Shown piece by piece: positions 11,401-29,123 of a DNA stretch of 64,000 nucleotides. The notes under the pieces were generated by a model, which was not told where the DNA came from, made no database searches, and was given only the letters and a program-made list of their open reading frames with translations. The position numbers and the translations under genes are program-made. Origin of the DNA: Oscheius dolichura (lineage: Eukaryota; Nematoda; Chromadorea; Rhabditida; Rhabditidae); NCBI GenBank assembly GCA_932521035.1, contig OW051495.1, forward strand, positions 6,572,001-6,636,000, read 5' to 3'. The stretch's first letter is position 1, and each line of letters starts with the position of its first letter.

Positions 11401-14400
11401 TCAAAAAGGAAGCGGGAACAGTCTCGTTTCGTATTTGATATCCCTCGAGGAGATGTCCATCCAAGCGAGGGGATGACCAGTTGCTCTGCCTGGTGGATAC
11501 TTCGCGCGCAAAGAAAGAGAAAAAAAGACTCAATCGGCAGTCTCGCAGTATAACCAGGAAGTGCGAACATTTGCTACGGATCGTGAGTAAGAAGTGTCAG
11601 CAATTGTTTCCTGCTTCTCTTTTCCGAATTGTCTGATTTTGTAGCTCAGACTATCGTGTTGGAGGCGCGGGATGGCGCGTTCTTCAAAGGCGGATAACTC
11701 GCTTCCAGAGGACGCAGGCCACCTGGGATAATTTTTGTATGGAAGAGGATCTTTAGAGGTAGCGATTCCACCCAAATTTAGGTACTTTTAAATTAATTAT
11801 TTAAACTTAAAAATTCCTCGAAAATTTGGCATCAAAATGTGGCGAACGTTTGGAATTTCTTCGACGAATAATGTTTTGAGTGGATGGAACATGGCTGAGG
11901 GCAGTTAGGGAGAATGAAAAGTTAGAATGTTAGTGTGATTTCGGCATAGTCTTTGGAAGGGGAACCGCCTCAAACTGAACGGCTGCGAGGGACTGAGCCG
12001 AGTGGAGAGACGCAAACAAGTCAGCCGGCGAGGGAGCGCCGATTAGCGCGGCCAGCCGGGGAGGAGCAGAGACATCGCCCAGCTAGAGTGCATAACAAAA
12101 TTCCGTTTTTACAGAAATTGTAATAAGTTTTAAAGATCTTACATACGAATTGGGGTTTTCAATTACGAGAAGACGGTTGGAAGTGGTCCCGACACAGGAA
12201 TTTTCCTCGGCGAAGCAGAAGAGTTGGAGTCCGTTAGGTCGGGTAGCCAAATGGCGTAGGGCGGCTGCGGCAATGGCGCGTGTGCGACCTACAGTGTACG
12301 CGAGAGAGGGGGAGACAGAGAGAATCAGACAAGCATCGATTCCAGCGCTTAAGTTACTTCTCTGGGGAGGGGTCCCGGACCTTACGGGGACCTGTCCCCA
12401 TCTTCCCGGGACCTTTGAAAGTCACCCGAGGCCGAAGTGATCCGAGCCAGGCAAATCTAGACCCAATTCTGGGGATATCTCACCTCCGAAGAGAGTTCTC
12501 GACACTCTGAAAGGTGGTAGTTATTATCCGGGATCTACTCTACAATCTCCAGGTTTGAAACAAGCCTTCTGTCCCCCTAGGGGCAGCTGAATTGGCCCCC
12601 GTCCCCGCCCACAGATACAGATGAATTTAACCTGGATGACAGTGGCCATGCACTCGAATTGTGGCCCCATCACTTTACACCGAATAGTTGAAGTAAAGCT
12701 GACGACTGACGGTCATCCTAGACGGGTCTCTGGAAGATAAACTGTCACCCAAGAAGTCAACAAGTTGTTGTCGGTCCGAAGAAGAGAAGGGGGGAAGCGA
12801 TCGGGCAAGGGATTATTCGGATAGACAAACAAACTGAAGATCATCAAAAGAGCGGGTAAGATAAAAATAAGAGACTAGTCATTCGGCAAAGATGGGTTGA
12901 TCCTTTCAAACGGCTTCTTTGGAAGGAGATTTACTGCTACAGGAAAATTATAAGAAGTTTGGGGACGAAGAGAGGGTGGACCGTTTCTGACGCGAGAAAT
13001 GCTTTGCTCTCGGTTTATTCTCGGTTTATAGTAATCCATCCTTTTTATGGAGGTGGACAACTCCTTTTTGAGGAAAAGGGAAGCAGGTGGAAAATGTTGA
13101 AACTAAAAAATGATAACTAGGGAGACTGCAAAGTAAATACGACTAGACAATGTGTCTCCTTGTCTCGGCCAGAGAATGTTGATAAAAGGATATCCTTTTT
13201 CGAAAGGGCACAAGTAATTACGCCCATAAAAATGCGCAAGCGGAAGACGTCATTCCAATTTTACAAAAGTGTACACGACATTTTCTATGGAATAATTGGA
13301 CTTGGAGAAGTCATACGAGCAACCCCAGAGTGGTCCCCCTGCCGCTTCTCTCTCGTCCCTCGTCAAGGGAAAACGATCCCCCCACTGTCCGGTAATAAAA
13401 GCAATGCGTTCGTAATTTGTCCCGGCATTTCCATGCTCCGTGTCCACCACGTCATCCATCTTCTCAAAGACGCCGTATGCAATTTTGTCGGTTTGTGCCT
13501 CTCCTCTCCCTTTTGTCCACTGTGAACTGCGCCGTCCTCGTCCCGGTTTTTGGTGCGAGAAAACCCATGTGCGACGTGGGAAAGTGCTGCGACCCGGGGT
13601 AAGATCCTTTAGCGGATAAAATGACCCCATTGGGTCAATTGGCGGGGGATGAAGACGGAAAAAAAGAAGAAATAAATGAAGACGGGGGAAATGGGAGTGG
13701 TGAGTAATTGACAGGGGGAAGACGTTTCTCATTTCTGATGGACAGCAGCTTACAAAACTTCTATTTCTCAATCGGACTATGAATCATGCGGTTTAAGATA
13801 AATGAAGAGACCGCCAATTTTGAATTTCTCATTTCCAACCGGAGATAACGAGCACTTTGCTTGGGGATTTGCAGCTTTGCAGTATACATGGGAAATACCA
13901 GAACAACAGAACATTCATTTTCTTTCCAATGGGAAATAGTGGAGGATTAGGATATCCCGAGGTAGACATATCTAAGAAATTGTTGTTTATAAGCCGTCGA
14001 GTACCGGAGTCCTTCCGCCGTTCGTCAACTGGTAGATCCCGTGGCTTGACCCATGTGTTTCGGTTGTTTCGAATTCCCCCCAACCGGCACTATCTCCCCT
14101 CTTTATCGCAGGTTCTTCCGCTTCCCCGGCAACTGTAGCCAACGGGGCTCATAGATAAAAGTCTTCCTGAAGCAAAAGGGCAAAAAACTCTGTCCCCCGC
14201 TGCTCCTGGCCGCCTTCCCACGCCCCCGGTTGAATCACCCATTTCCATCGTGACTCAAATGTTTTGTTGACGGGATCAGTGACACACATTTCTCTTGGGG
14301 GCACCTCCCGTTGGAGGTGGATTTCCCGAGCTTCTCTCGTTTTTTAGCCGGTGCTCTCTATTCCCCTCCCTCTCCTTTGATTGCAGCCGATGCATTCATA

Positions 14401-17400
14401 TCCCACGCAACACGAGGAGCGACTCTCCCAGCAGCTGAAGTAAACACAGGAGGAGGCAGCCACAGAGATTCGCGACCAAAGGTTAACCACAGGTTGAAAT
14501 GGAGAGGCGACCCGGCCGGGGTGACTACTCATGAAATGCATTTCCAAGACAAATGATCGGGCGGGGGTGGCCGACTCACCACAGACGAAAACATTATTAG
14601 GTCTAGGCATTATTTAGAGGAACCGAGAGGCCACCGAAAGGGAAGGGACCAGGAACTTCTGGGGGAATTTAATTAGTTGTTTTAAATATTCTTCTCTTTT
14701 TAAGCCGGTACCAGGAACTGAATTAACATCTGTGTTCTGGGAGGCAGTAAAATTTCTTCGAGGAGTTATTTCGGAAAGAAAATATCCGGAAGCAGGGGAA
14801 GGGGGCCAGCGAAATATTCGCCCATCTTTTAAAACGTTGTATTAATTTTCTATTGATATTGTTATTCTATCTGATTTGAAGACGGGGAGACCACAACAAA
14901 GCCCTGGAGGATATGGAAAAATAAGCACTCGAATTACAGTAATCTGTCTTCTATGAGATAGAGATCAAAACACGGGGTTGGAGCCTCTGTGATCTCAAAA
15001 CTGAACTCTCTATAATTATTCCCACAAAAAGGAAAAGCAGAGGCTTCCCTCAAATTGTCACTTTCTGTTGGTTGCTAGAGTTCATCGAAACAAGGTCATG
15101 TTTTTTGGACGACTCGATTAGTCTCCCCTTCCTTGACCAAGACTAATCGCTTGATGAATTTATAGGTTCCTCGAATGGAAGTGGGAGAATATTCTATAAA
15201 AACGGGTCACACTTCTTCCTCTTCCGAGCTTTTTTTCTTTTTAATTACCCTGTTGTTCTCGGTCCTCTATGAATGGAACGGACTCTGACGCTGAATTAAA
15301 AATTCCTCACATGACAGGGACAGCAAAGAGAAGCCAGCAACCAAATAACCTTTTATGGGGACTTACAAATAAAACAATTTCGAACTTTTCTCCCCCTCCC
15401 GGAATATTTAAATAAACACGTTTACAGTTCCAGGAGAGGGCAGGAGTGGTTTGTATTTTTGACGGGGAACTACAGTGTTCGTAGCAGAGAACGCATAGTA
15501 GAGTCGTTCCCCGTTTTTTGTGTGACGTCATGCCTAATATTTGCCATGCTCGTGAACGTGTGTTCTATCCGGATTTTTGAAGCAGTCCTTCCTTTAATCG
15601 TCCGCTAACTGCCGAAACCTGTCATGTTGCTAGCAGCAGCCGGCTGACCGAGGGACACTTTTGGGCGGGAAATCTAAACCAGTGAAATGTTACACTTTAG
15701 GGCCGGTTCCGTCATCCATTTTGGCTAAAATTTTATTATTATTTTTTTTTGGGGGGGGTCAAGTGATTCCCTTTTTTGTTTTGATGTCTGACCCGGAAAA
15801 ATGGGGCAGAAGACTACGGTCACGAGAGGGGAGAGCAGGTGTTTACCTCGGAAATGTTCATGTGGGGAACCACGTTCACAAGATTTGACATTTGCCGAGT
15901 GCGGAAAACACCTATCACAACACATATGGACAGAGGATGGGGGGGGGACAAACTTTGGGGTCTTTTCGAGAACCAACCCAGGTATAGGGAAGATATACTC
16001 TAGACGGTCGTAGTGTGTGTCTTTTTTCTATAATGAACTCCAAGGAATTTTGAAGAACCTAAATACGTAAGAATATAAGAGTTTCAGACTTTCTCGAAGG
16101 CTCCTTCCATTTCTTCTCGTTTTTATTCAATCCTCCCACGGCCTTTAGAAGACCCAACAAACCTTTAGTTGTAGGAGAGATTGTGGCTCTTCCCACGACT
16201 TTTTATAAACTGATCTATACGGAATAAGAGCAAAAACAATTGCCAGGTGTCTTCTTGTCCGTCTGAGAGACAGAGGAATTTTATTGCAAGCTGGGAGAAA
16301 ATCAGAGTCTTCTTTCAATTTGCTAACAATGCCTCTTCTGAATTATTCTGGATAGGCATATTTTGTGCAAAGTGTACAAAAGGATGTCAAGAGATTTTTT
16401 TAAAAAAAAGGAAAGACATACTGGAACAGCACTTACCGTAACTTCATTACCCAGGAGACCGCCTGCTTACAGATGAGACCTTGAAGTTCCCACTTTTCTC
16501 TACATTTAATCGGACAATTTGAAGACGTCTCGGGTTACGGTAACCTCTTCTCTACCTCTACAGATCGCGCCCTAGGTTATTCTTTATTTGTTGTCTCCTT
16601 TGTCTTATTCTAGAAATATTCAACATGAGGTACAGTACGACATGCTCCAAAAAATCCTAATACGCTTCCACAAAGCCTGTCTACCGTTATAATCCATAAA
16701 AGAATTTTTGTCTAGACGTGTTTGCTCTGTTAATAGTTTTCCCTCTCTCGGTGTTCACTTTATAAATATTTGTTATTTGTTTGTGTTCGCCTGGGATGAC
16801 CTACAGTGGAGACGTGTTTTCGTTCTGCCCGGCTGACCCGTGATCCGAACCGAGGAGGAAGTTGTCCCCCTCGTTGAACTGGTTACAAAAGGTCAGCTGT
16901 CCTTTTCCCCAGGTCACCCCCGTTGTTATTCTCCCATCCTCTTTTTCCCGAAGTGCACTTGTCCTGAATGTCTCCTCCGGCGCTCTCTTTTCGGGGGGTG
17001 TCGCCTCTCGTCTCCCTCGCCGGGAGTATGGTAGGAGGCGAAGAGTGACCGCTAATTCCATGCGCCCGTTGATTCATGTGTTGAACAAACGCGCTGGCCA
17101 CGATCGATCGCTTTTCGCCAGCACTCTCAAAGGCGGCCCGGCGGCGAAAACGAGGGACCGGCGCCCGCAAAAAACAGAGAACTGAAAGACACTTTTTAGA
17201 AGGGGATCTGGTCTCCCGGAGGGGGGACACCCTGTTCGGGACTACGAAGGGATTGTCCTGGGGAACACCGCCGAGGACGGCAAAGATCTCGATCACTTCT
17301 GCTGATGGGGTTCTACAGTCATAAAACGAACTGATGCGGATTATTGGGGTTGATCTACCCTTTGTCCAGTCTACCAGCATGCTCTCTAGATTTATTTGGG

Positions 17401-17523
17401 GGACGGCCCTCTTCCTCTCTGAAATGAAGCCCTCTTCAAAAAGAGTGACAGCTTATATCCCAGGGAGATCTTCGTAGTATAATTTTAAGACTTCAACTTT
17501 TATTGCTTTGACACTCGAGATCA
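8480..17523. other. Nine-kilobase stretch with no supportable gene
   Basis: In a window where genes usually lie within 1 kb, this stretch shows no exon chain with recognisable protein features on either strand. Several long open frames exist (for example 8452-9072 minus, 13250-13771 minus, 16883-17380 minus). They lack domains and look like chance in mixed-composition DNA; the last is the least implausible. AT-rich blocks lie at 10.9-11.9 and 14.7-15.3 kb, a GC-rich block at about 11.95-12.08 kb, and T and G homopolymers near 15.74 kb. It may hold regulatory DNA, non-coding RNA or a decayed gene. Confidence 0.5.
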
Positions 17524-22042
<4,519 letters not shown>

Positions 22043-22736
22043 AATGAGAGACCGGCTCTCTCTGACTAATGAAGAAGCCCATTGGGATCATATACGAGAA
22101 GTTATATCGAAAATCGGGGGAAACCATAGCTTCGTTATTAGCAGTTCGAGACGTCAAGAGAGGCATAGGCTATTGTGGATATCGCTGTATATTGCTCATC
22201 TGGAGCAGGGGATGAGCAGTTTCGTGTAGAACAAGAGCAAGTTCAAACTTCCCCCGTGTCCTTCTTTGTTATTTCCCTGTCCCCCTGTCCAATGTCTGCC
22301 AAGTCTAGTAGATCAGAGTGTCTTGTTCTCACCTGTTTGTTTGTTAGCCCTCTCCCCCAAGTGTCAATATTTTTGTTGTTCTCTTCTCTTCCTCAACGCC
22401 CCTCTTTTGTCGCCCGGTTCACCCCAAAATGGCAGAAACAGAAAAACTTTATTGACCCGTAATGTATCGAGTTTTGAGTATACAGGAGATAGAAATACAA
22501 GAGAATTGTTCCCTATACGGAGTGGCACTTGGAAATGAGAGAAAAGGCCCGGTACTTTGTACTCTGGTGACCATGGGGAGGAAAGGGAGTTGGCTAATGG
22601 TCGGCCGTCAGGTGACCGTCACTCGACGTGGTCGGTCGATCTGCCATCTCCATTTCAACGTGGATACTGGCCGGGGCCTCGCGTCTGCTCTCCGTTTCCT
22701 CGATGATTCTCGTCAGTGGCTGAAATATTCTCGTGT

Positions 22737-24856
22737 TCAATGTAAAGAGACCTCCGCGAACTCTGTTGCCATTCCCAGGTCTGTGCTCTGTTGTGAGAAC
22801 CCGTTGGGATAAGGGTCAAAGTAGGGTGACCCAGTTTGTTCAGCCATTTCTTCACACTGTCGCGGCACAGTAACTGTGAGAAAAGGGGAGAGGGAAAAGG
22901 GTTTGCCACAAATATTTGCCGGGGCTCTGCTTGTGAGTGGCGCAGAATTCGGAATGACGCGGCAAATCAAGAGAGAGAAAGAACGACCAGCTGTCAAATA
23001 TTGGACCATTTGGGGCCGGGGAGAGGGACTGTTGAGGTCACCGGACTTCCGCTGCACCCACCGCGTCGGCAGCATGTGATTGGCCTGGTTTTTGTGACCG
23101 GACTGGATCTTTTGTCATCTGTTTTACAGCTATGGGGAGGGGTCATAACTCTTTCTATGGCCTGGCACTGACAGTGTTCCCTTCTTCCCACAATAAATGG
23201 CTACTAAAATGTTTTTCTCATTTTCCGTCCAAAACCCCTTGCCATGCCTTTTTAATAGGAACTTGGCTCAGAAAATGATGTAAACAACTGGGGACTATTT
23301 GCCAAGGCAGAAAGTCAAATATGGCCCGGGAGAATGTGTAATTTGAAGAGTTGATCTCTTCCCAGCCACACACAGACCACAGAATTGAAACATCTGCCCT
23401 TTGTCATCCTCGAGGAAAGAACTCACCGTCGGGGAGATCGGGGTGATTGGCGTCAGAGGGGCACTGCGGACTGCCTCTTCGTAGGAGGGAGGTGCATCGA
23501 ACTTGGGGTCGTTGACGGAAGGAGTAATATATAGAGGAAGGGGGGTGGTCGAGTTGGGTCGGGCGAAGGACGGAATGGGGCTACGGGGAGGCGACATCCG
23601 GGCGCGGACGGAGGCCACTGCTCTCTGGAAATGGAATACCATTAGACACATTCTCTTTACAATTGGTTTCTAGGGCCATGTTAGCTACCAAAAGCAGATA
23701 ATCTTAAATTTAAACCCCGCTACAAAACACATAGCCCTTGTATTCGATATCGTCTTCGCTCAAAATAACCGTGGGCTTCCCCTGCCCTCAGTGCAATCAG
23801 CTCATCAATTAATTGCCGACCCGCTTATATCCCACAGTTTGATTAATCGGTGAGCCCCCTCTTATTGACATCAATTGGTAAACTGAGATCTAATTTCGAC
23901 CCCGGAACTCGGTCCTCGACGTACCTGTGCTCGTCGAGATCGGCGATTGCTGACCAACATACAGAATAGGGTAATAACAACACTAATTATGGCTACTGCT
24001 GCTGGAATGAACTCTTTATTAGAGTGATAAAGAGTCTTACCGATGATTAAAATAGTGAGTGCTCCACTAGGGATGCCCTTACTCTCTTGTGTCTCGTATA
24101 CCATATCGCTGAAAATGAGAGAATTACAAAAAGAACGAGAGAAGAAGAGCAGCTATGAATAGAGCCGTTTTTCTATCGGGAACAAGAAAAGGCCAGTCGA
24201 AATCAAACTCTGTTGAAGGGGTCTGGGAGTTAGCTGGGCAAACAGCAACTCTCCGCCAAGACGGCACCGAATCCCTCAGAGGGGGTTCTAGAGCAGGGGT
24301 GCTAAGGTTGTTCAAACAGTTACAATCAGGGAGATTGACATCGAGGATTATGGGCAGACAATACAAATGTACTGGAATTGACAGGGCGATTGGGAAATGA
24401 GGAGGGAAGGGTCGGGCATGGTCCAGGGGAGAACAAACAGAGAACTCTTCTAACTCTACTCTCCTCTCTAACTTTCGAAGATTTTCGATAGGCTAACAAA
24501 AGAAAGGAAGTGTCGAAACTGCTCCACGCAATTTTTGACTGTACCATAGAGGAGAATGATCAAGGGATGGAGGAGGCCTCTCCAGAGATTGAGGACTCTA
24601 GCCAGGGATATATTAGGGACGTCGACGTATTAGATGGCGTTCGGAACCAATTTAGGAGGTTAATCAAATCGTATACATTTTAATAAACTGGGATAAGGAA
24701 CCCCTTCATGAGGAACGTAAAGCAACAGACGATTCGGCAATGAGGGCGGAGAACAAGAGAAAAAAGAGGGAACACTCACGTGGTTGTGCTCATAAAATAA
24801 GGTGAAAAATCGGATAGCAATGGAAATTGAATAGTCTCCTCAGATGACGGGTTCAT
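22737..24856 (-). CDS. Single-pass membrane protein with PPSY motif, function unknown
   Basis: Five exons can be chained in frame. Exon 1 ([14 protein letters not shown]...) starts at the ATG at 24854-24856. After a long intron of about 670 nt comes an exon reading [20 protein letters not shown] hydrophobic segment follows ([19 protein letters not shown]) with a basic stop-transfer sequence (SNRRSRRAQ). Next is a proline-, serine- and threonine-rich cytoplasmic exon with [14 protein letters not shown], a PPxY motif of the kind that binds WW domains such as those of Nedd4-family ubiquitin ligases. A last exon contains [19 protein letters not shown] and ends EVSLH. The short N-terminus and single TM suggest a type III membrane protein or adaptor. 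The last join is the least certain. No family name is recognised. Confidence 0.55.
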
Positions 24857-25541
24857 TGTGGTTTGGTCTCGGCGACGGCGGTGAATGGAGAAAGGGGTTC
24901 AGACGCGAGAAGGGCGCTGCCGGGGTCGGGGCGACTGCGCTGCGCAAATTCTACACGTGTTTACTCAGTATTCTTGCTCCGTACCATGTGCTTTGGCCGC
25001 TATCAATTTGATGATGATGAGGCGACATGATGGGAGAGGAGAGAGGCCACCGAGGGTATTATCCAATGACCTGGAGGAGGGGAGGAAGCGGGCTGATGTC
25101 TGTTGCGCGATGGCCCTGTGACCCCAAGAAAAAAATGGCCGGTCTTTGCCTTGAGCTAATCACTCGGGTAATTCGAGAGCTCTAGGTCAATTTTAACACG
25201 TTGCATTCAATTTTTGTTACTTCCCGGGCCGAAGGGTATCTCACGTGAGTCACGGAGGCGATTTCGATGTATGCTCACAAGATTTGGCAGAGGGGAAGAC
25301 AGGGATACACTCTTCTGTGTCATTTGATGGAAGGGAGAATGACAACAGAAGCAGAAGAGGAGGGGGAAGACACCTGACCCGAAAACGATGGGGTGGGAAA
25401 TGGATACAGGGCAGGTCAAGTGAATTATTCCCGAAGAGGAGCAGTATGCCGGGGGGAACTGGAGGAGAATGGACTTATGGTTAACCCGGGCTGTTTTCGT
25501 TATTCTCTCGAAATAGTAACATGAAACTCGAGAGATCCTTG

Positions 25542-27461
25542 TCAACGATCCCCTACATCACATGTGCGTAACTGGACGACGATGGCTTGGCACTCCCTGT
25601 TGATCCCCACTTGAGTCTCTACTGGCGAGTAAAAAATGAACACAGTCGTCTTTTGGTACTGGTTCAGGATCTCGAGAATCTCTGCTTCTTTTCTGGCTGA
25701 CTCATCCTCACCCATCCCCGCCAGATGAGAGCAGTCGTTATGAAATAGTCCCTGTGAAACAACAAAGCTGTCTACACAAGAATACCAAAAACGGGATGAA
25801 AGAGGAAAGAAGACAATGTTCTCTTTTTTGCAGGTGGAATCATCCATCTCAAAGACTCGAATTAACCGCGTCGTTTGTCAATAAACCTGATCAAATAGAA
25901 TTTGAGATTCACTAGGGCATTTTATACGTCAAGGCTTCCTTTTTTAGGGAGGGTAAATAAACAACAACGAGGACAGATAAAGGGGAGCGAGTACGAGAAT
26001 TGTCAGCCGGCCAGGTTGTACTACTTGGAGTTTGTGGGGAGGCCCGAGGTCTTTTTGTCATTGTGTACTTATGGTTACGAAATCTAGAAGTAAGGGGATA
26101 CCTCTCTTACGGCATATCAACTAATGAGGACAGGAATAACCATAAAAGGAAAAGACTACGGATAGACTGCCGGCCGGGGATTGGAGAGTTGAGTAGAAGC
26201 TCCAACAGGAGGCGGTCAGGTGAGTGACTTTCGACGAGGGCAAACTTACCAGTCTGCCAAGGTTTGGCAAGGAGTCGATGAGTGTTTGCACCCACGCTGA
26301 GCACACAGGCTGACAACTTCAGGAAATCATCTTAATTCGATCAAAAACACAAGATCATCTTTTGGAAAGGAGACGCGGAACTTTGGTCACAAGTCATCTT
26401 TAGAGGTCTTTCTGGTCATTCTGAAAGGTCACCTCAATATTTTTGATAGATCTCGAGAGCTCCTCCGGGCAAGACTGAAGAAACAACAACATGTCTGCTT
26501 TCAAGTGGGCCCCTTTGTTTTCAGCTGATGTTCTAATATTATCAGGTCCTGGTACTACTCATCCCCTCCGTTGTCACAACATCCAGGTCTTTGAGATGTT
26601 GTCATCGTAGACTTTGTGTATCTCGTGGTCCTTCTAGGCACCAGAGAGGGCTACAGCCGGCGATGTCCTCAAATTTCAGGTACACGATGCTTTGAGGTCA
26701 TAATCAGATAGGCAAATTGACTTGTGCTGTTTGATGGACAGTTTATGTGGATGTCAACAATGATTCGGCCGGGAGGACACAACAACGTCGCAACTTTTTG
26801 GAGAACTCAGGGAGAGACCACAATATTTGAACTTGACCATCTGGTCCCTCCAAAGTACGAGCTCATCTACTTCAGTGGCGGTGAGCAAAGTACCAACCAT
26901 AGCAAAAGTACCCTTTCCTGTTAGAATTGCACTTTCTTCATGGGGAACACCCTGCGAAAGAGAGACTCTGTTCAATCTGCTACAGTATGCAAATAAGGGC
27001 TGGGTTCAAGATATTCTGATATCGCAAAGAATCGTATAAATCATTAACGAGTTTAGACGACAACTGTTTCTTTGGAACAGAGACATTGTACCCTACTTTG
27101 ATACAAATTGTTTCCTTGATCCGAACACAGGAACAGGCCCCTTTTCTGCTAGAAGATGTTTTCTCAAAAGTGATAGACCAATTCCAGTGACCTACATCAC
27201 TCAGTTCCCCGTATAATTGGGATGGATGTTTCGTGCAAACCACTCTTCCTACGCACCATGTTTTTCACGAAATGCATTCAAGTAAATAAAGAGTTTTTTT
27301 CTTTTGTGAACTGAACCGGAAGTTAGGGAGTAAATTTCTTTGATTTGCATAAAGGAGCTGCAGTCGACTGTGGGAATGCGTTCCTTGAAAGGCGTGGAAT
27401 GGTCGAGGAGGATCGGCGTGGGCAGAGCAAAGGTCAGCCCACACTCTTCTCTGCCATACAC
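25542..27461 (-). CDS. Unresolved coding-like region, possibly a decayed or unrecognised gene
   Basis: Several minus-strand stretches look coding, but I could not join them into one clean model. They include a frame at 27461-27250 (ECGLTFALPTPILLDH, VDCSSFMQIKEIYSLTS). This splices well to 27240-26990 (WNWSITFEK, CSCVRIKETICIKVGY). A frame at 26951-26754 (VLWRDQMVKFKYCGLSL) follows. A final exon lies near 25542-25770 (LFHNDCSHLAG, TTVFIFYSPVETQVG). Several cysteines suggest an extracellular protein. The join after 26990 falls in the wrong phase, and part of 26.3-26.7 kb has interrupting stops. No family is recognised. It may be a pseudogene, two genes, or a gene with splice sites I mis-called. 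Confidence 0.25.
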
Positions 27462-27484
27462 AGAGGATGGGAGCCTTAAATTCT

Positions 27485-27506
27485 TATATATATATATATA
27501 TATATT
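27485..27506. repeat. TA dinucleotide microsatellite
   Basis: A run of alternating T and A of about 21 bases. Confidence 0.9.
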
Positions 27507-27923
27507 CCATCTTATAGAATTCTCTAATTCAAAGAAACTTTTCTAAAGGACAGTAAAACAACCGGGAATTGGGGTTCTTCGCTTCATTCCTCACCCATCC
27601 ACTTTCCCACTTTTCGACCTGTTTATTTCCCGGCTTTTTCTAGCCCCCCCCCCCTTATTTCTTTAAATTACAATAACCACCAGTGTATTCTTCCGGTGTC
27701 CTTTTGAGTAACCTCCACAGATATCCGCCCCAATTATCCAATTATATGATATCACAGATGTCATTCCGTGGCATTATCTACTGAATAAAATATCCGAAGA
27801 AAAAACAAGAGTTCCCGATCGAACGGAGAGGTCAGTTCCTCTAGTTTGTGTCTCTCAAAGACCTGAATATGGCTGCCTAATGAGGAAGAAAAGAAGAACA
27901 TTCCTCTCCTTACCATAGTACCA

Positions 27924-28181
27924 TTGCTTGGTTCGAGAAGAGGGCAATCGCCGAACGATTTTAATCTTAAAAGGCTGACCCCAAGAAATCTCAATCAACT
28001 GGAAAACTTACTCTCTAAACCGTCAAAATTTGGAAAACTATCTAAATTGCAATTCGATTGGATTATATATAATTCGGAGAGGAGTACAAGTCTTCGGCTA
28101 CTCCAGATGGTGACCCAGATAGAAAGCGACCAGCTTGGTCTTGTATATTGTGTTTCTAGTGAATATACCGGAACCGGCTGA
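27924..28181 (+). CDS. Possible fragment of a leucine-patterned nematode protein (F-box/FTH-like)
   Basis: A plus-strand frame contains LKRLTPRNLNQLENLL, KLSKLQFDWIIYNSE and LRLLQMVTQIE. The amphipathic leucine spacing and the DW-I-Y-N-S-E segment recall the FTH/DUF38 domain that follows the F-box in large nematode F-box families. The upstream sequence (27.75-27.85 kb) does not give a convincing F-box, and no start codon or exon chain could be fixed. It may be a gene fragment, a pseudogene or chance. Confidence 0.2.
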   Translation: MLGSRRGQSPNDFNLKRLTPRNLNQLENLLSKPSKFGKLSKLQFDWIIYNSERSTSLRLLQMVTQIESDQLGLVYCVSSEYTGTG

Positions 28182-29108
28182 CCAAAAGTGAATAATTTTA
28201 CCGTTACCGTATATTAGCGATTATAAACTATCCTGCTCATCGGGAGAATGCCTCGAAGAGAAGTGAAATAATCACTAAAAATAGATAGGCTCTCGACTGC
28301 GCGGAACAGTTTCTTTCTTACTTGTGCTTCGTGTCAGATTTCAGATCAGGGTCGGGTCCGGCCCGTTCTCTGATATTTTGACGTAACACAGTATTAATAA
28401 CCTTGAACTCTAAATTATTAACCGGCCGTGTTTTTTCCAATATTCATACGGTGGGTGGAGTTGCCAACAGCTTCGGTGTTAGCGGTGATGATTGGGGTTC
28501 TGTCACCCTCCAATTTATCAACCTCACTCGCCTTCTGTGTTCCATTTTTATCGACGACGATCTCTTCCTCTTTTTCCTCTTGACTAGGCCCTCTCCTAAA
28601 TATAAATTACCGATTCCGTCACAATCTATTCATGCTCATGGCCTGCCATCCGATCATTCTGAAAGATGCATGGCTACGGTAGCCTCACCTCCTTATTTAT
28701 GACTTCACTGTTACTGTCAGTGGTAAAATATCGGCTGTTACTCATCTAAAGGACAAATTAAGTACTTCTGGCCTACTGTAGTCTATGTGATTGTCTGCTA
28801 ACAACAGGGTGGAATTACCGAGAAAGAGATCCTCCTCCCTCGCAGCCCCTACTTATTATATTTTTTCCAGGAGGGATTAAAGATCTTGTAAGTGCTCGGG
28901 GCGTGGCAGGTAGAGCAGGAGCATCCTCCGCCTTTTCATCTTCACATTCCTCCCATTCAATCCCCCCAGTTAACAGCTACCGTAATCCTCCAGTGTCCTC
29001 CAGTGCTCATATGAGACCAGAAATGCGCCAACTTTCTTTGCCCTCTTTTGGTGTTGCCCTTGTCAATCATTCCCTCCCTCCCACACCCTTCCATTTGTTT
29101 CTTTTCCA
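28182..29108. other. Upstream region of the nuclear receptor gene
   Basis: No gene is supported. The open frames at 28403-28702 and 28903-29166 lack recognisable features; the second overlaps the nuclear receptor start in another frame. The stretch ends in a pyrimidine-rich TTTCTTTTCCAG, a likely trans-splice acceptor 14 bases before the ATG. Confidence 0.5.
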
Positions 29109-29123
29109 GTATTTGTTCCGATC

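Noticed and set aside
13250-13771. Minus-strand open frame of 173 codons.
   Set aside because: No domain, signal peptide or splice-compatible neighbours were seen.
14344-14610. Short minus-strand start MPRPNNVFVC with a good GTGAGT donor, considered as a zinc-finger gene start.
   Set aside because: No downstream exon completed a finger; the only in-phase join gave about 36 residues and a stop.
24124-24366. Minus-strand frame with a hydrophobic end, considered as an exon of the PPSY protein.
   Set aside because: It ends at a stop 19 bases before the next acceptor, too short for an intron; the first exon joins cleanly to the following one without it.
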